A DNA stretch of 64,000 bases from Herminiimonas fonticola (lineage in GTDB: Bacteria; Pseudomonadota; Gammaproteobacteria; Burkholderiales; Burkholderiaceae_D). Where the stretch lies: positions 699,438 to 763,437 of the forward strand of contig NZ_PTLZ01000002.1 in NCBI RefSeq assembly GCF_003293745.1, in the 5' to 3' direction. Positions 9,222 to 17,914 of this stretch are shown here, in pieces. The first letter of the stretch is position 1. Each line of letters begins with the position of its first letter. Position numbers and translations under genes: made by a program. The notes beneath the pieces were generated by a model, which saw only the letters and a list, made by a program, of their open reading frames with translations, did not search any database and was not told the DNA's origin.

Positions 9222-9390
9222 TGAGACGTGTAGTCTGTCCCGGTCTCAATGGACACCAGGTTAAGCATTGAGTGCTAATTGGCGTGGCTCGAATCCGGCC
9301 GGGGTCAAATACCCTAATGTCGAATGGCGGCGATGCCGATTGTAAAACCGAATGTAATCGAAACACGTTTGTACGTGCTTCTTCGTAACT
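9222..9390 (-). mobile_element. IS3-family insertion sequence remnant (3' end of orfB)
   Basis: On the minus strand, a frame ending at 9261 encodes FDYIRFYNRHRRHSTLGYL, the highly conserved C-terminal motif of IS3-family (IS150/IS407-like) transposases, followed by TPAGFEP. The preceding residues (SYEEARTNVF, 9390-9363) are in another frame, so the fragment carries a frameshift. The sequence just after the stop (near 9222-9252, minus strand GTCCATTGAGACCGGGACAG) resembles an IS3-type terminal repeat. No other end is seen. The element is dead. Confidence 0.8.
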
Positions 9391-9639
9391 TCCATCAATG
9401 CGCAATACTTCTGCAGCAGCAGACGGAAGCGTTGGAATCGCAGGCCCGATTGCAAGAAACAACATTCCAAAGCATTTATATAGCTCGGTAAAGAGGAAGA
9501 GAAAATTGAAACAGCTCGACCTTGCTTCTTATAATACGTTTCGACTGTCTCGCTTAAATAGTTCCAATCGTTCTCTTCAATTTTTAATAGCGCGATTACC
9601 TCTCTTAATAATTTTCAAGTGCTTTCATTTTTTGCGGCA

Positions 9640-9674
9640 GATGAATGTCCGCTATTGGCCTTGGATTCAACCGG
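9640..9674. repeat. intergenic palindromic repeat, copy C
   Basis: Carries ATGAATGTCCGCTATTGGCC followed by TTGGATTCAACCGG. It matches the minus-strand reading of copy A at 6440-6497 over about 30 positions. Confidence 0.6.
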
Positions 9675-9767
9675 CGACCTATCATGGCCGAGATCGCGAT
9701 AAAGCGGAACAAGGTTGAGAATAATTGGTTGCTCATGGAGGATGATTTTTATTGGGCGGTCGATTTT

Positions 9768-10439
9768 TCAGATTTCGCTTTCCTTTGATTTTGGATCGTA
9801 GCTACTGATCTGTTCAACAAAGCCATCGAATGCCGCTAGCAGGGGTAGATACTTTTCTGTTTCATTTTCCAGTTGCATCAACGCATGGCAGGTCGCCTCG
9901 TACGTCGAGAGCTGATCCGGCTTGTGTGCCTTGCGTATCCGGTAATGCGAAGCAGGTGGATCGCTTAAAGGCAGGCGCGGCAATTGTTGCAGTAGCGGAT
10001 TGAGGTAAAGCATCTTTCGGCTTTTGCGCCAGGTTCCATCGATTACGACCAGGCGATATTGGATTGCTGTGTTATCTGCAGGAATAGTCAATACTGGCGG
10101 AGTTGCGATGTTGCCGTCTTCCGAGGTGCTGGGGTACAGCAATAATGGCAGAATTGTTTTTTGCCTCTGATCATTATCTTGTCGATGAGGGAAGGGCGCA
10201 TACAGCAATCCACGCAACTCATCTTCCGCAAATACTTCACCGGTAATTATTTGGCTGCGCGCCAAACTCAGATGCAGCAGGCGCGCGCTTCCCTTTGCGT
10301 TGTCGATTTCCAGCGGGTGCTGCAGAAAAAGCACTTCGACCTCGTGCCCAGTCGGTGTAATCCAACGGCAAATGCATGTACGTTGCGGGCGCAGGCATTT
10401 TGTACAGAGTGCTCGTTTAATGGATGTCATGTGATCCAT
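9768..10439 (-). CDS. DTW-domain protein, probable tRNA-uridine aminocarboxypropyltransferase
   Basis: 223 residues. The N-terminal Cys motif (CTKCLRPQRTCICRW) and the DTW-type core (VVIDGTWRKSRKMLY) define the DTW family. Known members TapT/YfiP transfer the 3-amino-3-carboxypropyl group of SAM to uridine 47 in tRNA (acp3U). Other family features are LFLQHPLEIDNAKGSARLL and RLPLSDPPASHYRIRKAHKPDQLSTYEA. Its start abuts the stop of a LysR gene on the same strand with no gap, so translation may be coupled. The role is assigned by family. Confidence 0.85.
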   Translation of the reverse strand: MDHMTSIKRALCTKCLRPQRTCICRWITPTGHEVEVLFLQHPLEIDNAKGSARLLHLSLARSQIITGEVFAEDELRGLLYAPFPHRQDNDQRQKTILPLLLYPSTSEDGNIATPPVLTIPADNTAIQYRLVVIDGTWRKSRKMLYLNPLLQQLPRLPLSDPPASHYRIRKAHKPDQLSTYEATCHALMQLENETEKYLPLLAAFDGFVEQISSYDPKSKESEI

Positions 10440-11363
10440 TCAGATTGCAGAAAATCGCTTGGCCAATTTCTCTTTGCGGAAATGTTCAACCACGAAATCA
10501 ACGAAGGCACGTGTTTTTGCAGGGAGCAGCTTTTGTGCAGTGAAGTAGAGTGACAGCGTGCCGATGTCGACATACCAATCCGGCATCACGCGTATCAGTT
10601 TTTTATTTTCCAGGTAATGAAGTGCATTAGGCATCGAAATCAGCGCGATTCCCAGGCCCAATTGGGCTGCTTCACACGCGGCATCGGGGTCGCTCATGGT
10701 CATGCGCGTACGCAAGGTAATCGGCATTTGTTCATTCACGTGATTGCGTAAAGGCCACGAACGTATGCGCCCGGTTTGCGGTGAACGAATCAAAATGCCA
10801 TCGTGTTGCGCCAGATCTTCCGGCACGCGCGGCATGGCTTTATCCGCAAAGTAATTCGGTGCTGCGACCAGCACACCGTGCGCCGGTGCCAGCGCGCGTG
10901 CCACTACACCAGGCGGCAAATCGAAGCCACCGCCGATGGCGGCATCGAATCCTTCAGCCACCATATCGACGCGACGATTATCGAAGTGCCAGTCAGGCAC
11001 GATGGCAGGATAAAGCTTCAGGAAATCTGCGAGCAGAGGCACGATATAAGTACGGCCGAAACCTGTGCCCATGCTGATTTTCAGCGTGCCTGCAGGCTGG
11101 CCATCCACGTTGGCCAGATTGGCGACAGCTGACTGGATAGTCGCCAGGCCGCCGCTGACTTCTGCCAGGAAGAGTTCGCCAGCCTCGGTCAATTTCAGGC
11201 TGCGGGTGCTGCGCTGGAACAGGCGCACGCCCAGATTTGTCTCCAGTTTTGCCACGTTCTTGCCCACTGCGGCCGAAGTCAGACTGAGGCGCCGTGCGGC
11301 TTCCGAGAAGCTTCCTGCCTCTGCGCTGCGGACAAAACATTCGATGCTGCTCATGGATTCCAT
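10440..11363 (-). CDS. LysR-family transcriptional regulator
   Basis: 307 residues with the LysR winged HTH at the N-terminus (CFVRSAEAGSFSEAARRLSLTSAAVGKNVAKLE) and a periplasmic-binding-protein-like effector domain from about residue 90. It is divergent from a short-chain dehydrogenase gene (start 11508) across 144 bp of A/T-rich DNA, the classic LysR arrangement. Control of that gene is inferred. The downstream DTW gene starts directly at its stop. Confidence 0.9.
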   Translation of the reverse strand: MESMSSIECFVRSAEAGSFSEAARRLSLTSAAVGKNVAKLETNLGVRLFQRSTRSLKLTEAGELFLAEVSGGLATIQSAVANLANVDGQPAGTLKISMGTGFGRTYIVPLLADFLKLYPAIVPDWHFDNRRVDMVAEGFDAAIGGGFDLPPGVVARALAPAHGVLVAAPNYFADKAMPRVPEDLAQHDGILIRSPQTGRIRSWPLRNHVNEQMPITLRTRMTMSDPDAACEAAQLGLGIALISMPNALHYLENKKLIRVMPDWYVDIGTLSLYFTAQKLLPAKTRAFVDFVVEHFRKEKLAKRFSAI

Positions 11364-11507
11364 GGCGGTCCTTTTATAATCACTTTAAACCATTAGTATC
11401 AACAGATTATAGAAATTACTATCTAGTCACAACATAATTCATGATCGATACTGACTCCGTCGTCTCGCAATTCAACTTAATTTAATCAAACAAACGGAGA
11501 ATAAATC

Positions 11508-12263
11508 ATGTCGAACTCAACACAACAAACTTTGGCAGGCAAAACAGCTTTCGTTCAAGGCGGTTCACGCGGTATTGGTGCCGCCATCGTCAAACGTCTG
11601 GCACGTGACGGTGCCGCAGTTGCTTTCACTTACGTCAGCTCGCCTGACAAGGCAAATGAAGTTGTTTATGCGATTCAACAAAGCGGTGGCCGCGCGCTGG
11701 CTATCAAGGCCGACAGTAGCGATGCTGCAGCAGTTAAACAAGCCATCGATCAAGCAGCAGCGACCTTCGGCGGTATTGATATTCTGGTGAATAACTCTGG
11801 CGTCCTGGCTTTGGGTCCTATTGAAGAATTCAAGCTGGAAGATTTTGATCGCACCGTTGCAGTGAATGTGCGTAGTGTGTTCGTTGCAACTCAAGAAGCG
11901 CAACGTCACATGGGCGACGGTGGTCGCATCATCACGATAGGCAGCACAAATGCTGACCGCATGCCGTTCCAGGGCGGTGCAGCGTATGCGATGAGTAAAG
12001 CAGCAATCGTCGGTTTGACCAAAGGTCTGGCACGCGATCTTGGCCCACGCGGCATCACTGTGAATAATGTGCAGCCAGGTCCTGTTGATACCGATATGAA
12101 TCCTGCCGACAGTGATTTTGCAGATAGTTTGAAAGGTTTGATGGCAGTCGGACGCTATGGCAAGGTAGAAGAAATCGCATCTTTCGTGGCTTATCTTGCT
12201 GGCCCTGAAGCTGGTTACATCACTGGTGCCAGCTTGACGATTGATGGTGGTTTTGCCGCGTAA
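11508..12263 (+). CDS. short-chain dehydrogenase/reductase (SDR)
   Basis: 251 residues with a classical SDR layout: the cofactor loop (FVQGGSRGIGAAIVKRL; G-x3-G-x-G), DILVNNSGVLALG (the NNAG equivalent, with Ser replacing Ala), a catalytic Ser (ITIGSTNADR), and the Y-x3-K pair (YAMSKAA). The C-terminus (AGYITGASLTIDGGFAA) is typical of 3-oxoacyl-ACP-reductase-like SDRs. It starts 11 nt after GGAG. Divergent from LysR. The substrate is unknown. Confidence 0.93.
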   Translation: MSNSTQQTLAGKTAFVQGGSRGIGAAIVKRLARDGAAVAFTYVSSPDKANEVVYAIQQSGGRALAIKADSSDAAAVKQAIDQAAATFGGIDILVNNSGVLALGPIEEFKLEDFDRTVAVNVRSVFVATQEAQRHMGDGGRIITIGSTNADRMPFQGGAAYAMSKAAIVGLTKGLARDLGPRGITVNNVQPGPVDTDMNPADSDFADSLKGLMAVGRYGKVEEIASFVAYLAGPEAGYITGASLTIDGGFAA

Positions 12264-12290
12264 TCAAGCAAGCAGAATATGGAAAAAATG

Positions 12291-12325
12291 AAAATTGGCC
12301 TGCGTTATAGCAGACCAATTTTTTT
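12291..12325 (+). terminator. Rho-independent terminator after SDR
   Basis: The stem AAATTGG-CTGC pairs with GCAG-CCAATTT (one mismatch) around GTTATA and is followed by a T7 run. It lies 28 bp past the SDR stop. The A-run on the other side could also end transcripts from the opposite strand. Confidence 0.85.
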
Positions 12326-12377
12326 ATAGCTTGTCCTTAAATCAAAGCTGCGCGAAATCAACTTTGCTTGATTCCTT

Positions 12378-14507
12378 CTAGAAGAAGAATGTCGCGTTCA
12401 ATAAAATTTGGCGCGGATCGCCAAGGGCAACAACGTTATTGCTCAAGGCCCCTGGATAGTACTTTTTGTCGAACAGGTTTTTCACATTTAACGCAAGCTT
12501 GTAGCCATTGCCTACATAGTTGAGAGCTGCATCTGCCAAGGTATAGCCGGGAATAGTGTAGCTATACGAATAGCCGCGCATGGCACCCGAATAGCGAACG
12601 CCGGCACCAACGCTGAAGCCATGCAATGCAGCCTGACGGAATGTGTAAGTTCCCCACAAGGTTGCAGCATGACGTGGCACGTTATTCAGCGGTTTGCCAA
12701 CATTGGCCGCAATGGTATCCTTCGTGACCTCGCTGTCGGTATAGGTATAGCCGGCCAGCATATTCCATCCGTTGCGCAGATCCATTGCAAGATCTACTTC
12801 CACACCTTTGCTTTGTTGCTCACCGATTTGCAGGTAGTAGCCAGTGTTGTTTACGTCGGATGCGGATACGTTTTGACGTGTCAAATCATAGAGCGCAATA
12901 CCTGATGTGATACGGCCATCGTCGGATGCAAACTTCAAGCCGACTTCGCTTTGCTTGCCGCTCTCGGGTTTGAGTTGCTCGCCACTGATTTTTAAACCGC
13001 TGAGCGGTAAAAATGAATCTGCATGGCTGATGTAAGACATCACATTTGGCGAAATTTTGAACATCAAGCCAGCATTTGATGTAGTGGCCAAGGTGTTTTG
13101 CGTTTGCATGGCTCCGGTTTTGTTGTTGAGTGTTTCCAGTTTGCCGTCTTCACGACGTACACCAAGCAAGAGGCTGAACCTATCATTGAATTCAATGCGA
13201 TCACGCAAGTAGAGTGCAGTCGATGAAAACGTGGTGGTGTTGTCGTTTGTCCAGTTTGCAGGGCAGGTGATCGCAGCGCCATAGACTGGTTGATACAGAT
13301 TGAGTGCCGCAAGACTGCAGGTGCTGGACTTGAAGTGGTCTCTATCTTGTGCCAGATCGAGTCCGCCCATGACAGCATGCTTCATGCCGAGCAGCTCAAG
13401 TTTCTTTTCAATATTGGTGTCTAGTCCAATGACGCGACTATCAGAATCTTGCAGAGTCGCAGAACGATTCTGCAGGATCTGGTTTGCTTGAAGCGTGCCA
13501 TTGAATACTGCGCGTCCTTGCATTGATTGTTCTTGCCAACGGAAATTCTGCTGCAATTTCAGATCTGGCGCGAAACGGTGCTCCAGCGTATAGCCGACGC
13601 GATATTGCTCGGAAGTGTAAGGGCCGAATGCCGATTCGCCGATGAAGCGATTCCACGGAATTGCGCCATTTTTATTCGGCAGGATGGTGCCATAAGGTGA
13701 CAAACCTTGCTGGCGTATGTATTCGTTGTAGTTATAGCTGGTTAATAGAGTGAAATCGGTATCCGGCCCCACATCCAGTGTCAGCGAAGGAGCGATCCAG
13801 CGATGCTTCTGATAGACGAAGTCGGTAGGGTCGTCGCGATCGAGTACCAGCCCATTGATGCGAAACGCGCTCTTGCCATTCGCTGAAATCGGTCGACCAA
13901 GATCGAAGGTCGCTTGCTTGAAGCTGTCGCTGCCGATGGTGACGCCGACTTCATTGAAAGCGTCGCTACGCGGTTTTTTACTGACCATATTTACCATACC
14001 ACCCGGCTGTACTTTGCCGAACATGATGGATGCCGGTCCTTTTAAAACCTCCACGCGTTCCATGCCGAACGGCTCTTGTGCCACCCATGCGTTTTGCGAA
14101 ACGGATAAGCCGTCCAGGAAAACCGATTCGGTCGCACGTTGCCCGCGAATGATGAAATCGTCCCAGCCGCGTCGACCGAAATTGCCGGACACGACGCCCG
14201 TCACATTACGCAATGCATCGGTGAGTGTGACGGCTTGTTGAGAGTCCAGTAACTCGCGTGTCAGGACGGAAATTGACTGCGGCGTCTCCAGCAAGATCGC
14301 GTCCGATTTGGTGATGCCTGATGCTTTCTTCGCGATAAAACCGGCGCCATCGCTCTGTGTAGTTTCGACGACGATCTCTGGCAACACGACAGGATCTGGC
14401 GTGTTGTTTTGTGCATGTACCAGCGATAAAGTGAAGGGTAAAAACAGAGTCGCCATGGAACTGGCGATGATTTTTTGTTTCAAAATGACCTCGATAAAAC
14501 GCGGCAA
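12378..14507 (-). CDS. TonB-dependent siderophore receptor
   Basis: 709 residues, an outer-membrane ferric-siderophore receptor of the FhuA/FoxA/FpvA class. It has a signal peptide with an extended N-region, a plug domain (SISVLTRELLDSQQAVTLTDALRNVTGVV; FIIRGQRATESVFLDGL; FGKVQPGGMVNMVSKKP), and a 22-strand barrel ending in Phe (NATFFF), the Omp assembly signal. No N-terminal signalling (secretin/STN) domain is seen. A Fur-like box about 145 bp upstream points to iron repression. The siderophore cannot be named. Confidence 0.93.
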   Translation of the reverse strand: MPRFIEVILKQKIIASSMATLFLPFTLSLVHAQNNTPDPVVLPEIVVETTQSDGAGFIAKKASGITKSDAILLETPQSISVLTRELLDSQQAVTLTDALRNVTGVVSGNFGRRGWDDFIIRGQRATESVFLDGLSVSQNAWVAQEPFGMERVEVLKGPASIMFGKVQPGGMVNMVSKKPRSDAFNEVGVTIGSDSFKQATFDLGRPISANGKSAFRINGLVLDRDDPTDFVYQKHRWIAPSLTLDVGPDTDFTLLTSYNYNEYIRQQGLSPYGTILPNKNGAIPWNRFIGESAFGPYTSEQYRVGYTLEHRFAPDLKLQQNFRWQEQSMQGRAVFNGTLQANQILQNRSATLQDSDSRVIGLDTNIEKKLELLGMKHAVMGGLDLAQDRDHFKSSTCSLAALNLYQPVYGAAITCPANWTNDNTTTFSSTALYLRDRIEFNDRFSLLLGVRREDGKLETLNNKTGAMQTQNTLATTSNAGLMFKISPNVMSYISHADSFLPLSGLKISGEQLKPESGKQSEVGLKFASDDGRITSGIALYDLTRQNVSASDVNNTGYYLQIGEQQSKGVEVDLAMDLRNGWNMLAGYTYTDSEVTKDTIAANVGKPLNNVPRHAATLWGTYTFRQAALHGFSVGAGVRYSGAMRGYSYSYTIPGYTLADAALNYVGNGYKLALNVKNLFDKKYYPGALSNNVVALGDPRQILLNATFFF

Positions 14508-14648
14508 GCCGCAACAATTGTTACTGGCTGGCTATCGAGATAATCGATTTTGATGGCTGGCTGAAGGGTGGTTCCTGCAAATTTTTAGTTTTGTTTCGAT
14601 GGTGCGGTGCATACCAAAACTAAAAATCGACAGTAAAAATATTTTTGC

Positions 14649-14665
14649 TAATGATAATCGTTATT
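14649..14665. promoter_or_regulatory. Fur box upstream of TonB receptor
   Basis: TAATGATAATCGTTATT closely matches the Fur consensus (GATAATGATAATCATTATC) with inverted symmetry around GATAATC. It lies between the receptor start (14507, minus) and the end of folE, so the receptor is its likely target. Confidence 0.75.
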
Positions 14666-14709
14666 GTTTGTGATTAAAAGAGCTTTGTGCTGTTTGTGTG
14701 GCTGTGCAC

Positions 14710-15339
14710 TCAATTTTTCTCCCGCGCCAGCGATAGAAATTCGCTCCTGAGTCCGAGATTGCTGCGCATTTCACCCAGCAATGCGGATGTCACCGTTTCT
14801 TCTCCCGGCGTCTGGATGCCGCGACTTTCCATGCACATGTGGCGGCATCGAATCACCACGCCAACCGACAGCGGCTGCACATGTTCCATCAGCGTTTCCG
14901 CGATTTGTATGGTCAGGCGTTCCTGCACCTGCAGGCGGCGTGCAAAGCAATCGACCAGGCGCGTGAGTTTGGAAAGGCCGACGATTTTGCCGTTCGGCGT
15001 ATAGCCTATGGTGGCGGTACCGAAGAAGGGCGCAAGATGATGTTCGCAATGGCTGTAAACAGGAATACCTCGTACGACGATCAATTCGTTGTATTGCTCT
15101 GCACCGTCTTCAAAGACCTTGAGTATTTCAGCCGGATTTTGCGCATAACCGGCGGTCCAGTGTTGCCACGCTTTTTGCACGCGCCGCGGCGTGTCCTGCA
15201 AGCCTTGTCGCTTCGGATTTTCGCCGAGATGGATCAACAGACGGCGCCAGTCGTGCTCTGAAAAATCGTCGTCTTTTATTTCAGCCAGAGCTGTCGGCCT
15301 TGTATGCAAGAGGTGTTCGTCAAGCGGATGTATTTTCAT
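14710..15339 (-). CDS. folE: GTP cyclohydrolase I (FolE)
   Basis: The first step of tetrahydrofolate and biopterin synthesis, converting GTP to 7,8-dihydroneopterin triphosphate. The product has about 209 residues with the zinc and active-site motifs YSHCEHHLAPFFG and the late CRHMCMESRG, plus LGENPKRQGLQDTPRRV and GLSKLTRLVDCFARRLQVQERLT. The start MKIHPL at 15339 is preferred over 15348 because its ATG overlaps the TGA of the upstream cytochrome gene (ATGA), giving coupling. It is the last gene of an ECF sigma/ferritin/cytochrome run. This is an unusual home for folE, so it may be a stress-linked paralogue. Confidence 0.93.
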   Translation of the reverse strand: MKIHPLDEHLLHTRPTALAEIKDDDFSEHDWRRLLIHLGENPKRQGLQDTPRRVQKAWQHWTAGYAQNPAEILKVFEDGAEQYNELIVVRGIPVYSHCEHHLAPFFGTATIGYTPNGKIVGLSKLTRLVDCFARRLQVQERLTIQIAETLMEHVQPLSVGVVIRCRHMCMESRGIQTPGEETVTSALLGEMRSNLGLRSEFLSLAREKN

Positions 15340-15734
15340 GATTTGCATTCAGGCGAGGCATTCGCCTGTTTCAGATAAGCGATCAAATCGCTGCGTTCTT
15401 GTTTGCTTGCAACACCGGCATAGCCCATCGCAGTTCCGGGAACGGCCTTGGTCGGATTGGTGAGGAACAGATCCAGCGTTTTTGCGTTCCAGACGATAGT
15501 CGAATTTTTCATCGCGTCCGAATACGCGAAACCCTTCACGCTGCCGGCGCGGCGGCCGAACAGGCCGCAATGTCGCGGACCTGTACGATCGTAGGCGAGG
15601 GCATGGCAAGCCAGGCAACGTGCGTAAATTGCTTCACCTGCCTTGACCTGCGTCGTCAGTGCTGCATCGTTCCCCGATGCAGCAACTGCCGACGCCATGC
15701 CCGCGGCCAGCGCCAAACTGAGTAGTCTGCGCAC
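15336..15734 (-). CDS. small monohaem cytochrome c, periplasmic
   Basis: 132 residues from a GTG start at 15734. It has a signal peptide (LSLALAAGMASAVAASG), one haem-binding CLACH motif (CxxCH), and a late Met in a GTAMGYAGV context as probable sixth ligand. The layout is like cytochrome c-550/c2 class I. The gene starts 5 bp after the ferritin-like gene ends and overlaps folE by 4 bp, so it is translated within an operon. It probably acts as an electron carrier in the periplasm. Confidence 0.88.
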   Translation of the reverse strand: MRRLLSLALAAGMASAVAASGNDAALTTQVKAGEAIYARCLACHALAYDRTGPRHCGLFGRRAGSVKGFAYSDAMKNSTIVWNAKTLDLFLTNPTKAVPGTAMGYAGVASKQERSDLIAYLKQANASPECKS

Positions 15735-15739
15735 GATGC

Positions 15740-16318
15740 TTACGACATGAAAGCCGACGGCACAGGGATTTCTCCCAGCGCATTGCGCAGGATCGCCCAG
15801 TGCATTGCTTCGTCACCCAGAATGCTGGCGGCGGCTTGCGCGAGTTCGCGATTGCCGAACAGCGGTACCGCGCCCAGATAGGCGCTGACTGCGCCTTTTT
15901 CCAGCGTGGCGGCGAAGCGCAATACATCGGTTTGCGATTTCAGTTTATCGACCGGAAAAACGTATTTGTCTTTGGGATTGACGGCCTTGCCGCCAAGTTT
16001 GGCAATGGTCTTGGCAAGAACGTCTGCATGTTCCTTGTGATGACCCTGAAAAGTCAGCGCCAGGTCGAGCACCGGTTTTTGCAGCAGGCCGCTTTCCGCA
16101 CCCAGCTGATAGGCGGCAATTGCTTCGAGTTCTGCACCAAGAGCGCTGTTGAGTATGCTTACGTCGGAAGCGGTCGATGTGCTTCCTTTGGCAGCCAGTG
16201 CATCATTTCCTGCGAGCAGGGCGACGGCGGCGCCGGATAGCAGCAGGCCGGATTTGCCGAGAAAGGAGCGACGTGTCGCAGGGAGTGAAAAATTATCGGC
16301 TTGAATTAGAAATGACAT
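15740..16318 (-). CDS. exported ferritin-like domain protein
   Basis: 192 residues. The N-terminus has a twin-arginine motif (TRRSFLGKSGLLLSGAAVALLAG), which suggests Tat export. The body is a four-helix ferritin-like bundle with paired metal-ligand motifs (LEAIAAYQLGAE; FQGHHKEHADVL; EKGAVSAYLG; LGDEAMHWAILR), as in the DUF4439/ferritin_2 families. The iron or oxidant role is by family only. It lies between the ECF sigma factor and a cytochrome c gene, consistent with an envelope oxidative-stress operon. Confidence 0.85.
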   Translation of the reverse strand: MSFLIQADNFSLPATRRSFLGKSGLLLSGAAVALLAGNDALAAKGSTSTASDVSILNSALGAELEAIAAYQLGAESGLLQKPVLDLALTFQGHHKEHADVLAKTIAKLGGKAVNPKDKYVFPVDKLKSQTDVLRFAATLEKGAVSAYLGAVPLFGNRELAQAAASILGDEAMHWAILRNALGEIPVPSAFMS

Positions 16319-16367
16319 GTTATTTCTCCATTAAATAAGTACTGCACTCGATTAGGCCTAGGACCTG

Positions 16368-17066
16368 TTAATGATTAATTTGTGAGATGCGTTCCAGCGT
16401 GCCGGCGACGATGCGATCGCAACGCGCGCCATCGAAGGAAAACGCGGTTTCGTAGACGAAATCGATTTCCTTCGCCAATGCCTCGCGCAGCAGGCCGCGG
16501 GCACGGAAGAAACGGCTGCGTACGGTGGCTTCCGGAATGTCCAGACAGCGCGCCGTTTCATCGACGCTCATTTCTTCCAGTGCGCGCAATACGAACACTG
16601 TGCGGAATACATCCGGCAGTGCATCGATCTGCCGCTCCAGCATGCGGCGTGCTTCCGCACGCGACGCTGCTTCTTCGGGCTGTTCAGGTGTTGCTTCATT
16701 CATGTTGACCTCTGCGGCTTCGTTTTCCAAAACAGCATCGCCATCCAGACGAATGATGTCGGCCCGGCGTCGGCTTTTACGTGAGCGCGCAATGGCTTCG
16801 TTGATGACGATGCGCGTCAGCCAGGTAGATAAAGTTGATTCACCGCGAAATTTTTCCATGTTGCGATAGGCCAGCAGATAGGCTTCCTGCAACACGTCTT
16901 CGGCTTCGGCGTCGTCTTTCAGAATGCTGCGTGCGGTACGGTACAAGGGGCGGTTATGACGTCGCATCAGGAACGTGAATGCAGTCTGATCGCCGTGCGC
17001 AATGCGTTGGGCAATTTCGCTATCCGAACAGTCGGCGGGATTTTCTTTTGCTGTGGACGTTTGCAT
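16368..17066 (-). CDS. ECF-type RNA polymerase sigma factor
   Basis: 232 residues. Sigma-70 region 2 is clear (FLMRRHNRPLYRTARSIL; DAEDVLQEAYLLAYRNMEKF; STLSTWLTRIVINEA), as is region 4 (LPDVFRTVFVLRALEEMSVDETARCLDIPEATVRSRFFRAR). A variable acidic linker of about 30 residues lies between them. No anti-sigma gene is adjacent. The next genes downstream are a ferritin-like protein, cytochrome c and folE, so the sigma factor may direct its own operon. This is inference; the promoter was not identified. Confidence 0.92.
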   Translation of the reverse strand: MQTSTAKENPADCSDSEIAQRIAHGDQTAFTFLMRRHNRPLYRTARSILKDDAEAEDVLQEAYLLAYRNMEKFRGESTLSTWLTRIVINEAIARSRKSRRRADIIRLDGDAVLENEAAEVNMNEATPEQPEEAASRAEARRMLERQIDALPDVFRTVFVLRALEEMSVDETARCLDIPEATVRSRFFRARGLLREALAKEIDFVYETAFSFDGARCDRIVAGTLERISQINH

Positions 17067-17247
17067 TGCTTTCTCGCTTTTTTGTGTTGTTGCATCATTG
17101 GATGCAGGTTGCGACGCTGGCGTTCCCGTTGCTGATATTCGTCAGTGTTGGCGTTTATTTGATGTATGTGGCACAGGCAACGTTTCTGTGTTGCTCGGTA
17201 TGTGAATGCTGCAATGCAATGTCCAGGTTGGAGGGCTTGCTTACACA

Positions 17248-17275
17248 TTGAAAGTCGGCACATACTGCCTATACT
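17248..17275 (+). promoter_or_regulatory. sigma-70-like promoter for 17308 gene
   Basis: TTGAAA (17248-17253) and TATACT (17270-17275) with a 16-bp spacer, 33 bp before the start codon. A good match to the housekeeping consensus. Confidence 0.6.
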
Positions 17276-17307
17276 GAAGCATGTACAGGCAGCTTAGAGG
17301 AGCCGTC

Positions 17308-17805
17308 ATGAGACACAGACTGTATTATTTTCTGCCGGATATAGACAGTGCACGCCGTAGCTTCGATGACATGTTGCTGAGCCGCATAGAGCAACGTCAT
17401 ATTCGCTTTATTTCCAGCGATCCATTACCTCCAGATATGCCGGAGGCAAGTTTTCTTATTAAAACAGATGTGTTGCATGGCGCCGCGGCCGGCATGATCG
17501 TCGGTGCAATTCTCGGTATAGCATTTGGTGCCTTGCTGATTGTGTATTTTGACCTGGGGCAAGCAACCGTACTGGTTACAACCTTGATGGGTATTTTATT
17601 TGGCGGTTGGGCCTCGAGCATGGCTGCAGCGGCTATACCCAATTCGCAGTTGAAGGTGTTTTATCCAGATCTTGAAAAAGGTCGGATATTGATGATAGTG
17701 AATGTGCCTGCGCGACGCGTGGAAGAAATTGAAAAAATGCTGGCTGCACGTCATCCTGAAATGAAGTTCGGTGGCGAAGAGCCACATATACCGGTTTTCC
17801 CCTGA
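17308..17805 (+). CDS. membrane protein with glycine-rich central hairpin (DUF1269-like)
   Basis: 165 residues from ATG 17308, preceded by AGAGGAG (5 nt spacing). An in-frame ATG at 17281 lacks such a site. The soluble N-terminal part (YYFLPDIDSARRSFDDML) is followed by two glycine/alanine-rich hydrophobic segments (AAAGMIVGAILGIAFGALLI; GILFGGWASSMAAAA) and a C-terminal domain with EEIEKMLAARHPEM. This resembles DUF1269/general stress membrane proteins. Function unknown. Confidence 0.7.
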   Translation: MRHRLYYFLPDIDSARRSFDDMLLSRIEQRHIRFISSDPLPPDMPEASFLIKTDVLHGAAAGMIVGAILGIAFGALLIVYFDLGQATVLVTTLMGILFGGWASSMAAAAIPNSQLKVFYPDLEKGRILMIVNVPARRVEEIEKMLAARHPEMKFGGEEPHIPVFP

Positions 17806-17914
17806 TCCGAAAAACTGGCCTGATTGAATTTGGTGATGAGATGTCTGTTGTGCAGCAATGACCGAAAAGCTTGAGTGATTTTTAAATCGGTATTGTTTCT
17901 TTATGGAGGTTGTT

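Larger units (their letters stand above)
9124..9767. other. 644-bp region: IS remnant plus non-coding DNA
   Basis: The left third carries a decayed IS3-family transposase end (see 9222-9390). Positions 9400-9640 hold no convincing gene. The part from 9640 holds a copy of the intergenic repeat. The right end is A/T-rich and precedes the DTW gene terminus. Confidence 0.6.
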
